From the NCBI RefSeq assembly GCF_009695905.1, contig NZ_VUNA01000001.1, positions 124,001 through 188,000 of the forward strand: a stretch of 64,000 bases of DNA, in the 5' to 3' direction. Within the stretch, counting starts at the first letter, position 1; each line of letters opens with the position of its first letter. The notes below the pieces were generated by a model. That model was not told the origin of the DNA, made no database searches, and was given only the letters and a program-made list of their open reading frames with translations. This document shows positions 17,022 to 26,555 of this stretch, piece by piece. The stretch comes from Mogibacterium kristiansenii (lineage in GTDB: Bacteria; Bacillota; Clostridia; Peptostreptococcales; Anaerovoracaceae). A program made the position numbers and the translations under genes.

Positions 17022-18299
17022 ATGATTAGAACTTACAAATACGGGGAAGTGGCCCCGGAAGATATTTTTGCCCGCACGGAGATGCCGGCAAATGTGGAGA
17101 ACATTGTATCGGAAATTATTGATACGGTTCGGAGGGACGGGGACGAAGCCCTTCGTCAGTACAATCTGGAATTCGATCGCTCCCGAGAACCCCTGGAAGT
17201 GACGCCGGAGGAAATCGACGAGGCGTACCGTTCCGTGGATCCGGAGCTGATTGAAATACTGGAAGAGGCGGCGGCAAACATTCGGGAATTTCACAGCCGC
17301 CAGAAGAGGAACAGCTTTATCTTGAACGAGAAACCGGGAATTGTCATGGGACAGAAGGTGGTGCCGATTGAGAGAGCCGGTCTGTACGTGCCGGGGGGAA
17401 CCGCGGCATATCCGTCCACGGTATTGATGAACTGCATTCCGGCGCACATCGCCGGAGTGTCGGAAATCATCATCACCACACCGGCCACGGATGGAAAAAT
17501 CAGCCCGGTGCTGCTGGCAGCGGCAAAGATCGGCGGCGCAAATCGAATTTTTCGGGTGGGCGGAGCCCAAGCCGTTGCGGCGCTGGCATACGGAACGGAA
17601 ACCATTCCGGCGGTGGACAAAATCGTAGGGCCGGGAAATGCCTTTGTGGCAGAGGCAAAAAAACAGGTCTACGGCATAGTTTCCATCGATATGATTGCCG
17701 GTCCCAGCGAGATTCTCATCGTAGCGGACGGAACCTGCGTTCCGGAAGTGGTGGCGGCGGATATGCTGTCCCAGGCGGAACACGACCGCTTTGCAACCGC
17801 GGTGCTGGTGACGGACAGCCCGGAATTGGCGGAAGCGGTACCGCAGGAATTGGAAAAGCAATTAAAGGTATTGCCGCGGGAGGAGATTGCCCGGGCATCC
17901 ATTGAACATAACGGAAAAATTATTTTAACGGAAGATATCGAAACCGCAATCGATATTGCCAACGAGATTGCGCCGGAGCACTTTGAGCTCTGCGTGGACA
18001 ATCCGTTTGATTATCTGGATCGAATCCGCAATGCCGGATCCGTCTTCCTGGGAAAGAACTGCCCGGAAGCGCTGGGGGACTATTTTGCGGGACCGAACCA
18101 CACCCTGCCTACCGGCGGGACGGCGCGGTTCAACTGCCCGCTGTCGGTGGACGATTTCACCAAGAAGATGCAGTATTCCTATTACACGGAGGATGCACTG
18201 GCAAAGATTGCGGATAAGGTGGCGCGCTTCGCGGCGGAAGAGGGCTTGGATGCTCACGGAAGAAGCGTTCTGGTGAGAAAAAACAGGAAGGAGCGGTAA
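17022..18299 (+). CDS. hisD: histidinol dehydrogenase
   Basis: NAD-dependent four-electron oxidation of histidinol to histidine, the last two steps of the pathway. It has 425 residues. The signature region is IVADGTCVPEVVAADMLSQA followed by EHDRFATAVL, providing the Gln and His zinc ligands. IAPEHFELCV holds the catalytic Glu-His pair, ALGDYFAGPNHTLPTGG the Asp ligand, and DAHGRSVLVR the C-terminal His ligand. All expected active residues are present. It starts 34 bases after hisG. Confidence 0.96.
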   Translation: MIRTYKYGEVAPEDIFARTEMPANVENIVSEIIDTVRRDGDEALRQYNLEFDRSREPLEVTPEEIDEAYRSVDPELIEILEEAAANIREFHSRQKRNSFILNEKPGIVMGQKVVPIERAGLYVPGGTAAYPSTVLMNCIPAHIAGVSEIIITTPATDGKISPVLLAAAKIGGANRIFRVGGAQAVAALAYGTETIPAVDKIVGPGNAFVAEAKKQVYGIVSIDMIAGPSEILIVADGTCVPEVVAADMLSQAEHDRFATAVLVTDSPELAEAVPQELEKQLKVLPREEIARASIEHNGKIILTEDIETAIDIANEIAPEHFELCVDNPFDYLDRIRNAGSVFLGKNCPEALGDYFAGPNHTLPTGGTARFNCPLSVDDFTKKMQYSYYTEDALAKIADKVARFAAEEGLDAHGRSVLVRKNRKER

Positions 18300-18302
18300 G
18301 CC

Positions 18303-19367
18303 ATGAGTCGATATATCAGAGAACGGTATAAAGGGTTTCAATCATATACACCGGGGGAACAGCCGAAGGAAATGGAGTACATTAAGCTAAACACCAATGA
18401 ATCTCCGTTTCCGCCGGCTCCGGGGGTCTGCCGGAGGCTGAAAGAGGCGGACATGGAGCGGCTTCGGCTGTATCCGGATCCGACGGGACGCCGATTGAAG
18501 GCGATGCTGGCGGACCGGTTCCGGGTGGAGCCGGAGAACGTGTTCCTGGCCAACGGTTCGGACGACATCCTGAACTTCGCTATGATGGCCTTTAATGACG
18601 ATGAGGACACGCTGCTGTTTCCGGATATTTCCTACAGTTTCTACGAGGTCATCGCCAACCTTCACGGGGTGAATTTCCGAAAGGTACCCCTGCAGGAGGA
18701 CATGACCATCGATTACCGGGATTACTGCCGGGATGACTGCAACGTCATCATTCCAAACCCAAACGCACCGACGGGAATCGCCTTGTCATTAGAGGTCATC
18801 GAAGAGATTGTAAAAGCAAATCCGAATCACGTCGTGCTGATCGATGAGGCATACGTGGATTTCGGAGCGGAGTCTGCCGTACCTCTTACCAAGAAATACG
18901 ACAATATTCTCATCTCTCAGACATTCTCCAAATCCCGAAGCTTTGCCGGAGGGAGATTGGGATTTGCCATCGGAAATCAGGAGCTGATTCGAGATCTGAT
19001 TACTCTTCAGTACTCCACCAATCCGTACAGCGTAAATACCCTGTCTTTGATTCTGGGAAGCGCAGCGATGGAGGAAGAGGCGTATTACCGAAAGAACGCC
19101 GAAATCATTCAGGAAAACCGGAAGTATACGGCGGAAACGCTGACGTCCATGGGTTTCGAGGTACTTCCGTCCAAAGCGAATTTTGTTTTTGCCCGTCGTC
19201 CCGGAATGGATGGCGACAAGCTTTATCGGAAATTAAAAGAGAAAGGGGTTCTGGTTCGTCATTTCACCACAGAACGGATTCAGGATTATGTTAGAATTAC
19301 CATAGGTACGAAAGAGCAGATGGATGTGCTCTTTGAAAAGCTGAGAGAAATTCTGCAGGAGGAATAG
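18303..19367 (+). CDS. hisC: histidinol-phosphate aminotransferase
   Basis: PLP enzyme that transaminates imidazole acetol phosphate to histidinol phosphate. It has 354 residues and fold-type I features: LNTNESPFPPAPGV near the N-terminus, NGSDDILNFAM, IIPNPNAPTG, LIDEAYVDF, and the PLP lysine in SQTFSKSRSFAGGRLGF. A C-terminal Arg for the substrate phosphate/carboxylate is in DYVRITIGT. The start lies 3 bases after hisD and the gene ends 3 bases before hisB, so it is firmly inside the operon. Confidence 0.95.
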   Translation: MSRYIRERYKGFQSYTPGEQPKEMEYIKLNTNESPFPPAPGVCRRLKEADMERLRLYPDPTGRRLKAMLADRFRVEPENVFLANGSDDILNFAMMAFNDDEDTLLFPDISYSFYEVIANLHGVNFRKVPLQEDMTIDYRDYCRDDCNVIIPNPNAPTGIALSLEVIEEIVKANPNHVVLIDEAYVDFGAESAVPLTKKYDNILISQTFSKSRSFAGGRLGFAIGNQELIRDLITLQYSTNPYSVNTLSLILGSAAMEEEAYYRKNAEIIQENRKYTAETLTSMGFEVLPSKANFVFARRPGMDGDKLYRKLKEKGVLVRHFTTERIQDYVRITIGTKEQMDVLFEKLREILQEE

Positions 19368-19370
19368 AAG

Positions 19371-20156
19371 ATGAGAAAAGCCGAAGTGAACCGTTCCACG
19401 GGAGAAACGCAGGTGCAGCTTTATCTGGATCTGGACGGCAGCGGTTGGAGTGAAATCGATACGGGGATTGGATTCATGGATCATATGCTGGTGCTGCTGG
19501 CGAAGCATGCCGGGTTTGACCTGAAGGTGAAGTGTCAGGGGGATGTGTACGTGGATGATCACCATTCGGTGGAAGATATCGGAATCAGCCTGGGACTGGC
19601 CTTTGCAAAGGCGCTGGGGGATAAACAGGGCATCTGTCGCTACGGAGATACGACTTTGGCCATGGATGAAGCCTTGATTCTCACCTCTCTGGATATTTCC
19701 GGCCGGTCATATTTGGATTACCGAATGGAAATTCCAACGGAGAAGGTGGGGACCTTCGATACGGAGCTTGCAGAGGAGTTCGTGATGGGGTTCGTTCGAA
19801 ATGCCGGCGTGACCCTTCATATCCGGCAGCTGGCGGGAACAAACAGTCACCATATCATTGAGGGAATGTTTAAATCTCTGGCCCACACCTTGCGAAAAGC
19901 GGTGGCGGTGGATGAGCGCTTCCGCAATGAAATTCCTTCCACCAAAGGGCGACTGACGGAGACGGAAGAGGATGTGATTCCCATAGAGGATGAATACGAT
20001 GATGTTCCCCGGGGGCTGGGCAGCGACACCTATTCCAAGGGCATCGCGAAGGGAATGACCCAGCAGGTTTCTCGGGAGCCGGCAGCCCCGGTTCGGAAGG
20101 AACTGTCTTCCACGGAGGAGCTGGAGAAAGAGCTTCTAAAGAAAGGACTACTGTAA
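19371..20156 (+). CDS. hisB: imidazoleglycerol-phosphate dehydratase with an unusual C-terminal tail
   Basis: Dehydrates imidazole glycerol phosphate. The catalytic domain occupies about 1-195, with FMDHML, DDHHSVEDIG and NSHHIIEGMFKSLA as the manganese-binding motifs. The usual single-domain enzyme is about 195 residues, yet this one has 261. The extra 65 residues (from RLTETEEDVIPIEDEYDD to the end) are acidic, then polar, ending in a short predicted helix ELEKELLKKGLL, and are not a HisB phosphatase domain; that job belongs to hisK here. The stop overlaps the hisH ATG. Confidence 0.93.
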   Translation: MRKAEVNRSTGETQVQLYLDLDGSGWSEIDTGIGFMDHMLVLLAKHAGFDLKVKCQGDVYVDDHHSVEDIGISLGLAFAKALGDKQGICRYGDTTLAMDEALILTSLDISGRSYLDYRMEIPTEKVGTFDTELAEEFVMGFVRNAGVTLHIRQLAGTNSHHIIEGMFKSLAHTLRKAVAVDERFRNEIPSTKGRLTETEEDVIPIEDEYDDVPRGLGSDTYSKGIAKGMTQQVSREPAAPVRKELSSTEELEKELLKKGLL

Positions 20157-20764
20157 TGATTAGAATTATCGATTACGGGGTAGGGAACCTGTTTTCCCTG
20201 CGATCCTCGTTGAGAGCGATTGGGATCGATGCGGATTACACCGGAAATCCGGCGGAAATTCGGAAAGCGGATAAATTAATTCTTCCGGGCGTAGGCGCGT
20301 TCCGGGATGCCCGAGAAGCCCTTCGAAGCACCGGCCTGGACCGAGTGGTACAGGAAGAAGCCGGAAAGGGAAAGCCTTTGATGGGTATCTGCCTGGGAAT
20401 GCAGATGCTCTTCGATCGGAGCTATGAGTACGGCGAATACGAAGGCCTGGGATTGATTCCCGGAGAAATTGTTCCCATGGAGGGACGAATTCCAAAGGAT
20501 CTGCCCATCCCCCATATCGGATGGAACGAACTGATGCTGAAGCAGCCCAGCCCGCTGATGAAAAACACCGCCAATGGGGACTACGTCTACTTCGTGCATT
20601 CTTATTATGCGGAGACGCCGGCGGAGTACGTCATCGCCACCACGGATTACGGGGTGGAAATGACTGCGGCGGTTCAGAAAGATAACGTGTCCGGATGCCA
20701 ATTCCATCCGGAGAAAAGCAGTGAGGTGGGACTTTCGATTCTGAAAGCTTTCTGTGAACTATAG
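20156..20764 (+). CDS. hisH: imidazole glycerol phosphate synthase, glutaminase subunit
   Basis: Class I glutamine amidotransferase of 202 residues that feeds ammonia to HisF. The nucleophile elbow is MGICLGMQMLF (catalytic Cys), the oxyanion region LPGVGAFRD, and the His-Glu pair lies in CQFHPEKSSEVG. It overlaps hisB by one base and precedes hisA by 11 bases. HisF is encoded nearby, so the complete synthase can be assembled. Confidence 0.96.
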   Translation: MIRIIDYGVGNLFSLRSSLRAIGIDADYTGNPAEIRKADKLILPGVGAFRDAREALRSTGLDRVVQEEAGKGKPLMGICLGMQMLFDRSYEYGEYEGLGLIPGEIVPMEGRIPKDLPIPHIGWNELMLKQPSPLMKNTANGDYVYFVHSYYAETPAEYVIATTDYGVEMTAAVQKDNVSGCQFHPEKSSEVGLSILKAFCEL

Positions 20765-20775
20765 GAGGTATGCCA

Positions 20776-21489
20776 ATGAAAATTTTACCAGCCATCGATC
20801 TCTATGAAGGAAAAGCCGTTCGACTGTTCCGGGGAGATTACGAGCAGATGACCGTCTACGATGAAAACCCGGTGAACACGGCGCTGAAATTTAAAGAAGC
20901 CGGTGCTCGCTGGATTCACGTGGTGGATTTGGAAGGTGCCCGGGATGGGGGAACACCGAATATGGGGGTGATTAAAGAGATCATCGATGCCACCGGTCTG
21001 AAGGTGGAAATCGGTGGCGGCATTCGAAATATGGAAACCATTGAAAAGTATATCGATATGGGAGCGTCCCGGATTATCCTGGGCACGTCGGCCATTACCA
21101 ACGAAAACCTGGTGGTGGAGGCGACGCGTTTGCATGGAAATCGGATTGCGGTAGGTGCCGATGTAAAGGACGGCTATGTGGCAATTCGGGGATGGACCCA
21201 GAAATCCATGTACACGCTTCACGATTTCTGCGAGAACATGCAGATGAAGGGCGTGAAATATATCATCTGCACCGATATTTCCAAGGACGGTGCGCTGGAG
21301 GGAACCAACCGGGCCATGTACGAAAAGCTGACTGCGAAGTACAAGATGCGCTTCATCGCTTCCGGCGGAATTTCGTCCATCGAGGACATTCGGGCCTTAA
21401 AGGACATCGGCCTCTACGGTGCGATTATCGGAAAAGCGTATTATCAGGGCGTGATTGATCTGAAGAGCGCAATACAGGAGGCAGAATGA
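20776..21489 (+). CDS. hisA: ProFAR isomerase HisA
   Basis: TIM-barrel isomerase of 237 residues acting on ProFAR. The two catalytic Asp residues are in ILPAIDLYEGKAVRL and VGADVKDGYVAIRGW; phosphate loops are EIGGGIRN, ILGTSAI and ASGGISS. The ATG at 20776 is preferred because AGGAGG ends 7 bases ahead; an in-frame ATG at 20770 would be too close to that site. The stop overlaps the hisF ATG by four bases. A PriA-type dual role (tryptophan) is not suggested by the context. Confidence 0.95.
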   Translation: MKILPAIDLYEGKAVRLFRGDYEQMTVYDENPVNTALKFKEAGARWIHVVDLEGARDGGTPNMGVIKEIIDATGLKVEIGGGIRNMETIEKYIDMGASRIILGTSAITNENLVVEATRLHGNRIAVGADVKDGYVAIRGWTQKSMYTLHDFCENMQMKGVKYIICTDISKDGALEGTNRAMYEKLTAKYKMRFIASGGISSIEDIRALKDIGLYGAIIGKAYYQGVIDLKSAIQEAE

Positions 21490-22244
21490 TTACGAAAAGA
21501 ATCATCCCCTGCCTGGATGTAAAAGATGGCAGAGTCGTGAAGGGCGTGAATTTTCAGGGCCTCAGCGACGTAAATTCCCCGGTGGAACTGGCGGAATACT
21601 ACACGAAAAACGGTGCGGACGAAATGGTATTCTACGATATCACCGCATCCGCAGAGGGACGGAAGCTGTTCACCGAAGTGCTGACCGAAGTGGCCTCCAA
21701 GGTATTTATCCCGCTCACCGTGGGCGGCGGCATCAACAGCCTGGAGGATTTCGACCGGGTGCTGAAGTGCGGTGCCGACAAGGTCAGCGTGAATTCCGGT
21801 GCCATCCGGAATCCGGAGCTGATCCGGCAGGCGGCGGAAAAATATGGAAACCAGTGCGTGGTCCTGTCCGTGGATGCGGCTCGGGTGGACGGAACCTATC
21901 GGGTCTTCGCCAAGGGCGGCCGAGAGAACACGGGCATGGATGCGGTGGAATGGATTCGAGAAAGTGTGGAGAGAGGCGCCGGCGAAGTGGTGCTCAACTC
22001 CATCGATACCGACGGCGTGAAACAGGGATTTGACCTACCGATGCTGAAGGCGGTGTGCGAAGTGGTGGATGTACCGGTCATCGCTTCCGGCGGTGCGGGC
22101 TGCATTCAGGATTTCGTCACCCTCTTCCAAGAGATTCCGACGGTAAGCGCCGGTCTGGCGGCGTCCATTTTCCATTTCGGAGAAGTGGCGATTCCGGATT
22201 TGAAAAAAGAACTAAAGAAAAACGATATTTCCGTTCGGCTGTAG
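21486..22244 (+). CDS. hisF: imidazole glycerol phosphate synthase, cyclase subunit
   Basis: TIM-barrel cyclase of 252 residues that uses ammonia from HisH to close the imidazole ring and release AICAR. Catalytic Asp residues are in IPCLDVKDGRVVKGVNF and VLNSIDTDGVKQGFDL, with phosphate loops TVGGGINS and ASGGAGC. It overlaps hisA and is followed by hisIE after 27 bases. Confidence 0.96.
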   Translation: MITKRIIPCLDVKDGRVVKGVNFQGLSDVNSPVELAEYYTKNGADEMVFYDITASAEGRKLFTEVLTEVASKVFIPLTVGGGINSLEDFDRVLKCGADKVSVNSGAIRNPELIRQAAEKYGNQCVVLSVDAARVDGTYRVFAKGGRENTGMDAVEWIRESVERGAGEVVLNSIDTDGVKQGFDLPMLKAVCEVVDVPVIASGGAGCIQDFVTLFQEIPTVSAGLAASIFHFGEVAIPDLKKELKKNDISVRL

Positions 22245-22271
22245 AAACCGAAGGGACAAAGGGGAGAGACG

Positions 22272-22925
22272 ATGACAGAGATTGATCAGTTGAAATTTGA
22301 TGAAAAAGGATTGATTCCGGCAGTAATTGTGGAAGCCGGAACCCACCGGCTTCTCATGGTGGCGTACATGAATCGGGAAAGCCTGAAGATTTCCATGGAA
22401 ACGGGGAAAACCTGTTTCTGGAGCCGGTCCCGCCAAGAGCTGTGGACCAAAGGGGAGACCAGCGGCAATTACCAGCACATCGTGAGCATCACGGCGGACT
22501 GCGACCTGGACACCCTGAAGGTAGTGGTGGAAAAGGACGGCCCGGCGTGCCATACCGGGGCGGAAACCTGTTTTTTCAACCCGGTATACCAAAGCGAGGA
22601 GAAGTCTGATTTTACCATGGATGCCCTGATGGAGCTCATTCGGGGGCGGAAGACGAATCCTCAGGAAGGATCCTACACCACCTACCTGTTCCGGAAGGGA
22701 CTGGACAAAATCCTGAAGAAAATCGGGGAGGAGTCCACGGAGGTCATTATTGCGGCGAAGGACAACGACCCGAAGGAGACCATTTACGAGATTTCGGATC
22801 TAGTGTACCACGTGATGGTGATGATGATCGAGCAGGGGATTTCGCTGGAGGACATTCGCCGGGAGCTGGCTTCCCGCCACGTAATCGATCACAAGGTAAA
22901 GCAGGAAAAGAGCAGAGCGGAGTAA
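22272..22925 (+). CDS. hisIE: bifunctional phosphoribosyl-AMP cyclohydrolase / phosphoribosyl-ATP pyrophosphatase
   Basis: Second and third steps of the pathway in one 217-residue chain. The HisI part (about 1-110) has [21 protein letters not shown] spread over its core and the metal-binding Cys/His in [11 protein letters not shown] and [12 protein letters not shown]. The HisE part (about 115-210) is an all-alpha MazG-like domain with [15 protein letters not shown] and [12 protein letters not shown]. The fusion order HisI-HisE is the common one. The hisK start follows after 3 bases. Confidence 0.95.
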   Translation: MTEIDQLKFDEKGLIPAVIVEAGTHRLLMVAYMNRESLKISMETGKTCFWSRSRQELWTKGETSGNYQHIVSITADCDLDTLKVVVEKDGPACHTGAETCFFNPVYQSEEKSDFTMDALMELIRGRKTNPQEGSYTTYLFRKGLDKILKKIGEESTEVIIAAKDNDPKETIYEISDLVYHVMVMMIEQGISLEDIRRELASRHVIDHKVKQEKSRAE

Positions 22926-22928
22926 CCC

Positions 22929-23750
22929 ATGGACTGGAAAAGAAATTATCACACCCATACCGATTTTTGCGACGGGCAGAACACACCGGAAGAGATGGCC
23001 GAGGCGGCGGCAAAAAAAGGATTCACCGCGCTGGGTTTTTCCGGGCATTCCTATACGGATTTCGACACCTTCTATTGCATGACGCCGGAGACTTTTCCGG
23101 AGTACTGCCGGCAGGTGCGGGCCCTTCGGGAAAAATATGAGGGGCAGATGGAAATCCTGCTGGGGGTGGAACGGGACTTCTATTCGGATCTCGATTGCCG
23201 GGATTTGGACTATTCCATCGGATCGGTGCACTACATCCGGTGGGAGGGAGAGTACATTCCGGTGGACGAGAGCGAGGAAGTGGTTCGAAAGACCATCGAG
23301 AAGTTCGGAAACGACCCATACGCCTATGCGGAGACGTACTTCGATACAGTGGCCCGGGTGGTGGAACAGACAGGTTGTGATTTCATCGGTCACTTTGATT
23401 TAATCAAAAAGTTCAACCGAAACGGGACAGTGCTGGTGGACGAGCATCATCCGCGGTATGTGACGGCCTGGAAGAAGGCGCTGGAGCGGCTGGTGCCTCA
23501 GGGACGGCCTTTTGAAATCAACATCACGCCCCTGAGTTGGCGAGAGGATGGAGAATGCTATCCGTCCCGGGAAATTCTGAAGGAAATCTGTCGGCTGGGC
23601 GGACGGATTACCATTTCCAGCGATGCTCACAGCGTGGACCATTTGAATCGAGGGTTTGATCAAGCTCTTGCCATTGCAAAGGAAGCCGGATTCCGGACGG
23701 TGACGGTGTTCCACGGCGGCGGCGTGACGGAGGAAATTCCGATTGAATAG
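22929..23750 (+). CDS. hisK: histidinol-phosphatase, PHP family
   Basis: Removes phosphate from histidinol phosphate. This is the PHP-type enzyme (HisK/HisJ) of Firmicutes, 273 residues. Metal ligands are in NYHTHTDFCDG, SGHSYTDF, LGVERDF, SIGSVHYI, FIGHFDLIKKF and ISSDAHSVDHL, all expected positions filled. It ends the operon and completes all ten steps together with the upstream genes. A strong terminator follows directly. Confidence 0.93.
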   Translation: MDWKRNYHTHTDFCDGQNTPEEMAEAAAKKGFTALGFSGHSYTDFDTFYCMTPETFPEYCRQVRALREKYEGQMEILLGVERDFYSDLDCRDLDYSIGSVHYIRWEGEYIPVDESEEVVRKTIEKFGNDPYAYAETYFDTVARVVEQTGCDFIGHFDLIKKFNRNGTVLVDEHHPRYVTAWKKALERLVPQGRPFEINITPLSWREDGECYPSREILKEICRLGGRITISSDAHSVDHLNRGFDQALAIAKEAGFRTVTVFHGGGVTEEIPIE

Positions 23751-23760
23751 TTTACGAATG

Positions 23761-23790
23761 CCGGGGATGGAGATTCCGTCCCCGGTTTTT
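23761..23790 (+). terminator. histidine operon terminator
   Basis: A 7-bp GC-rich stem CCGGGGA / TCCCCGG followed by TTTTT, 10 bases after the hisK stop. Confidence 0.85.
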
Positions 23791-23803
23791 GTGAGGTAAC
23801 GAG

Positions 23804-23819
23804 GTGACGGAAATGTCAC
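23804..23819 (+). promoter_or_regulatory. dyad upstream of the Bce-like locus, candidate response-regulator site
   Basis: GTGAC and GTCAC separated by 6 bases; a further GTCAC half-site lies at 23836-23840. It sits about 100 bases before the ABC gene, where BceR-type regulators bind. No sure -10/-35 was identified next to it. Confidence 0.4.
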
Positions 23820-23920
23820 ATGAAGCGGCGATTTTGTCACGAGGTTCGATGTTTCGGAAAAAGACATTGAAGTATCATAGATTCAACAGATGAATGATAA
23901 ACCAAAAGGAGGATACAGAA

Positions 23921-24558
23921 ATGTCAATTCTGGAAGTGAAGAAAATACGGAAAACTTATCAAAGCCGATTCGGCGGAAACCGGGTGGAAGCATTGAGGGA
24001 TGTGACCTTCTCGGTGGAACCGGGAGAATATGTGGCAATTATGGGAGAATCCGGATCCGGCAAGACCACTCTGCTGAATATTCTGGCGGCACTGGATCAG
24101 CCGACCGGCGGAGAGGTGGTACTGGATGGGATTCCGCTGAATTCCGTTTCCGATGCCGAACTGGCCAAGTTCCGACGAGAGAATTTGGGATTCGTATTCC
24201 AGGAATATAATCTGCTGGACACATTGAATCTGAGAGATAACATTCTCCTGCCACTGGTGCTGGACGGACAAGAGGTGAGTACGCTGAAGGAGAAACTCGA
24301 AGAGGTGGTTTCGGTCATCGGTATTCAGGACCTGATGCTGAAATATCCGTTTGAGGTTTCCGGCGAATCAATCAGAAAGGGCAAACCATTCTGATGGTCA
24401 CTCATTCCGTGAATGCGGCAGCCCATGCGGATCGAGTGATGTTCATCAAAGACGGAGTGGTATTCCATCAGCTGTACCGGGGGAAGAGCGACGACCAGGA
24501 ATTGTATCAGAAAATTACGGATACCCTCTCCATGTTGCGGAGAGGAGGTGAGCGGTAA
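23921..24558 (+). pseudogene. broken ABC transporter ATP-binding gene (BceA/MacB type)
   Basis: The first 150 or so codons are a normal ATPase: MSILEVKKIRKTYQ, Walker A MGESGSGKTTLLN near 43, and the Q-loop VFQEYNLLD. At about 24365, right after FEVSG, the reading breaks. The ABC signature, Walker B and D-loop are gone, and in another frame the C-terminal end resumes (NQKGQTILMVTHSVNAAAHA ... MLRRGGER) to a stop at 24556-24558. About 45-50 codons are missing, with a frameshift. The in-frame product stops at 24394 and cannot hydrolyse ATP. The true start at 23921 has AAAGGAGG ahead. Confidence 0.88.
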
Positions 24559-25829
24559 TGTTCTCTTCATTGTATAGACGAATTGCCCAAAACAATCTGC
24601 AGAAGAATTATCGTTATTACGTTCCCCGGATTCTTACGGAAGCCGGATTGACCGCCTGCTTCTACATCATGCTGACCTTGGCGCTGGAACCCAAGATGAA
24701 GAACATTTACGGCGGGGAATATCTTCCCACCTTTATGATGCTGGGAACCTTTATCCTGGCGATTCTTTCCGTCGTGCTGTTGATGTACACGGCCAAATTC
24801 CTGATGAAACAGCGGATGCAGGAATACGGTCTGTACTACGCACTGGGGATGGAAAAAAAGCACGTCGCAAGGGTTTTTGGTTACGAAAGCGGAATAAGCA
24901 GTGCCGCGGGCATCGGCATTGGCATCGGTTCCGGGATTCTGTTCTATAAGCTGAGTCTGTTGATTCTGACGAAGATGATGGGGACCGAAACCATCCCAAA
25001 GGTAAGTCTGATTCTTCCGGCTGCATTGGGCGGCGAGAAGCTGAATTTGAAGGGAAATGAAATCGCCCTTTGCTCGCTTCGAACTTCGGTAGATTATTCC
25101 ATGAAGATCTTGAATTTGAACCATCAAAAGCTGAAGGTTCGGAAGTGGATCAATTACTTCCCGGTAAAGGAGAACGGAAGCAGTCTGTCCAATACCAAAC
25201 GATACGGAATCGTTGTGGCAGAGGAAAGCGTCGCCCGACGCCTCAATCAAAATCACGCCTTCAGCACGGTAAACTGTCTGGGAGTGGGATTTAAGAATCC
25301 GGCACAGACGTATCGAGAGGGGGAGGAATTTACGCGAATTTTTCGTCAGCGGGTTACATCCATTCTGGCAGAGGATTACGGCATCCGCGGTGTTGTCCCG
25401 GCGGTGGATTCCGCATGGGATATGAAGGGTGCATTGAAATCCATGTACGGATCCTTTCTGTTTCTGGGAATCCTCTTGGGAATAGTGTTCCTCTTTGCTA
25501 CGGTGTTGATTATCTATTACAAGCAGATTTCGGAAGGATATGAAGACCGGAAACGGTTTCAGATTATGGAAAAAGTGGGCATGAGTTCCGGAGAGGTGAA
25601 AAAGACCATTCAATCCCAAGTTCGGATGGTATTCTTCTTACCGGTGATGGTCGCCGGCGTTCATACTGCGGTGGCATTTCCGATTCTCATTGAATTGCTG
25701 AAAGTCCTGATGCTTACCAACAAAGCCCTGTTTATCGGATGCGGCTTGGGGGCATACGGGATGTATGTGCTGGGATATGGGATTATTTACCGTCTCACGT
25801 CCCGAATCTATTATCGTATTGTGCGGTAG
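24558..25829 (+). pseudogene. internally deleted FtsX-like ABC permease (BceB type), frame still open
   Basis: A BceB-type permease normally has about 650 residues, ten membrane segments and a large extracellular loop; this frame has 423. The N-terminal half is intact (IAQNNLQKNYRYYVPRILTE, two to three TM segments, QEYGLYYALGMEKKHV). After TETIPKVSLILPA the chain jumps into the extracellular sensor loop (GEKLNLKGNEIALCS ... YFPVKENG) and finishes with the last TM group. The segments between are missing, roughly 200-250 residues, without losing frame. A product could be made but is unlikely to function as a transporter. The ATG overlaps the broken ATPase stop. Confidence 0.72.
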
Positions 25830-25846
25830 AAGGATGGGTGAATTGT

Positions 25847-26518
25847 ATGTATCGAATTTTTATCGTAGAGGACGATAAAAACCTGGCGGAGTTAATCGAG
25901 AACCAGTTGATGGGTTTTGGAAATGACGTTCGAACCGTTTCGAATTTTCGAAACGTAATGGAAGAATTTCAGGATTACGATCCCCATCTGGTATTGATGG
26001 ACATCGGATTGCCCTATCTGAACGGATTCCATTGGTGTGAAAAAATCCGGGAGATCTCGGGCGTTCCGGTACTCTTTCTGTCCTCCGCATCCGACAACAT
26101 GAATATCGTGATGGCCATCAATATGGGTGGAGATGATTTTATCGCGAAACCCGTGGATCCTCTGGTGCTTTCCGCAAAGGTAAAAGCAATCCTTCGAAGG
26201 AGCTATGAGATTGAGGGCAATCCGAACATCATCGATTTCGAGGGTGCCCGGCTGAACTTGAATGACGGGATGCTGTCGGTAAACGGTACATCGGTGGAAT
26301 TGACCCGGAATGAATTTCGAATTCTTCGAACCCTGCTGGAGAACAAGGGTCGAATCGTCAGCCGCCAGGATTTGATGCTGGCCTTATGGCAGGATGACTG
26401 CTATGTAGAAGAAAATACGCTGACGGTGAATGTGGGAAGGCTTCGGAAGAAACTAGAGGAAGCCGGACTCCGAGATGTAATTGTTACAAAACCCGGACGA
26501 GGGTATCTCATTTCTTAA
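25847..26518 (+). CDS. response regulator, OmpR/BceR type
   Basis: A 223-residue DNA-binding response regulator. The receiver domain has the acidic pair in IFIVEDDKN, the phospho-acceptor Asp in LVLMDIGLP and the Lys in DFIAKPVDP; the winged helix covers about 125-220 (ELTRNEFRILRTLLENKG ... VGRLRKKLEEAG). The start at 25847 matches the conserved N-terminus; the frame is open upstream into the permease gene. In intact Bce systems it activates the transporter upon antimicrobial peptide stress; here the transporter genes are broken. Confidence 0.92.
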   Translation: MYRIFIVEDDKNLAELIENQLMGFGNDVRTVSNFRNVMEEFQDYDPHLVLMDIGLPYLNGFHWCEKIREISGVPVLFLSSASDNMNIVMAINMGGDDFIAKPVDPLVLSAKVKAILRRSYEIEGNPNIIDFEGARLNLNDGMLSVNGTSVELTRNEFRILRTLLENKGRIVSRQDLMLALWQDDCYVEENTLTVNVGRLRKKLEEAGLRDVIVTKPGRGYLIS

Positions 26519-26555
26519 ATCCGTGGAGTAAACGTTGGAAGGAGGTGAACGCCCT

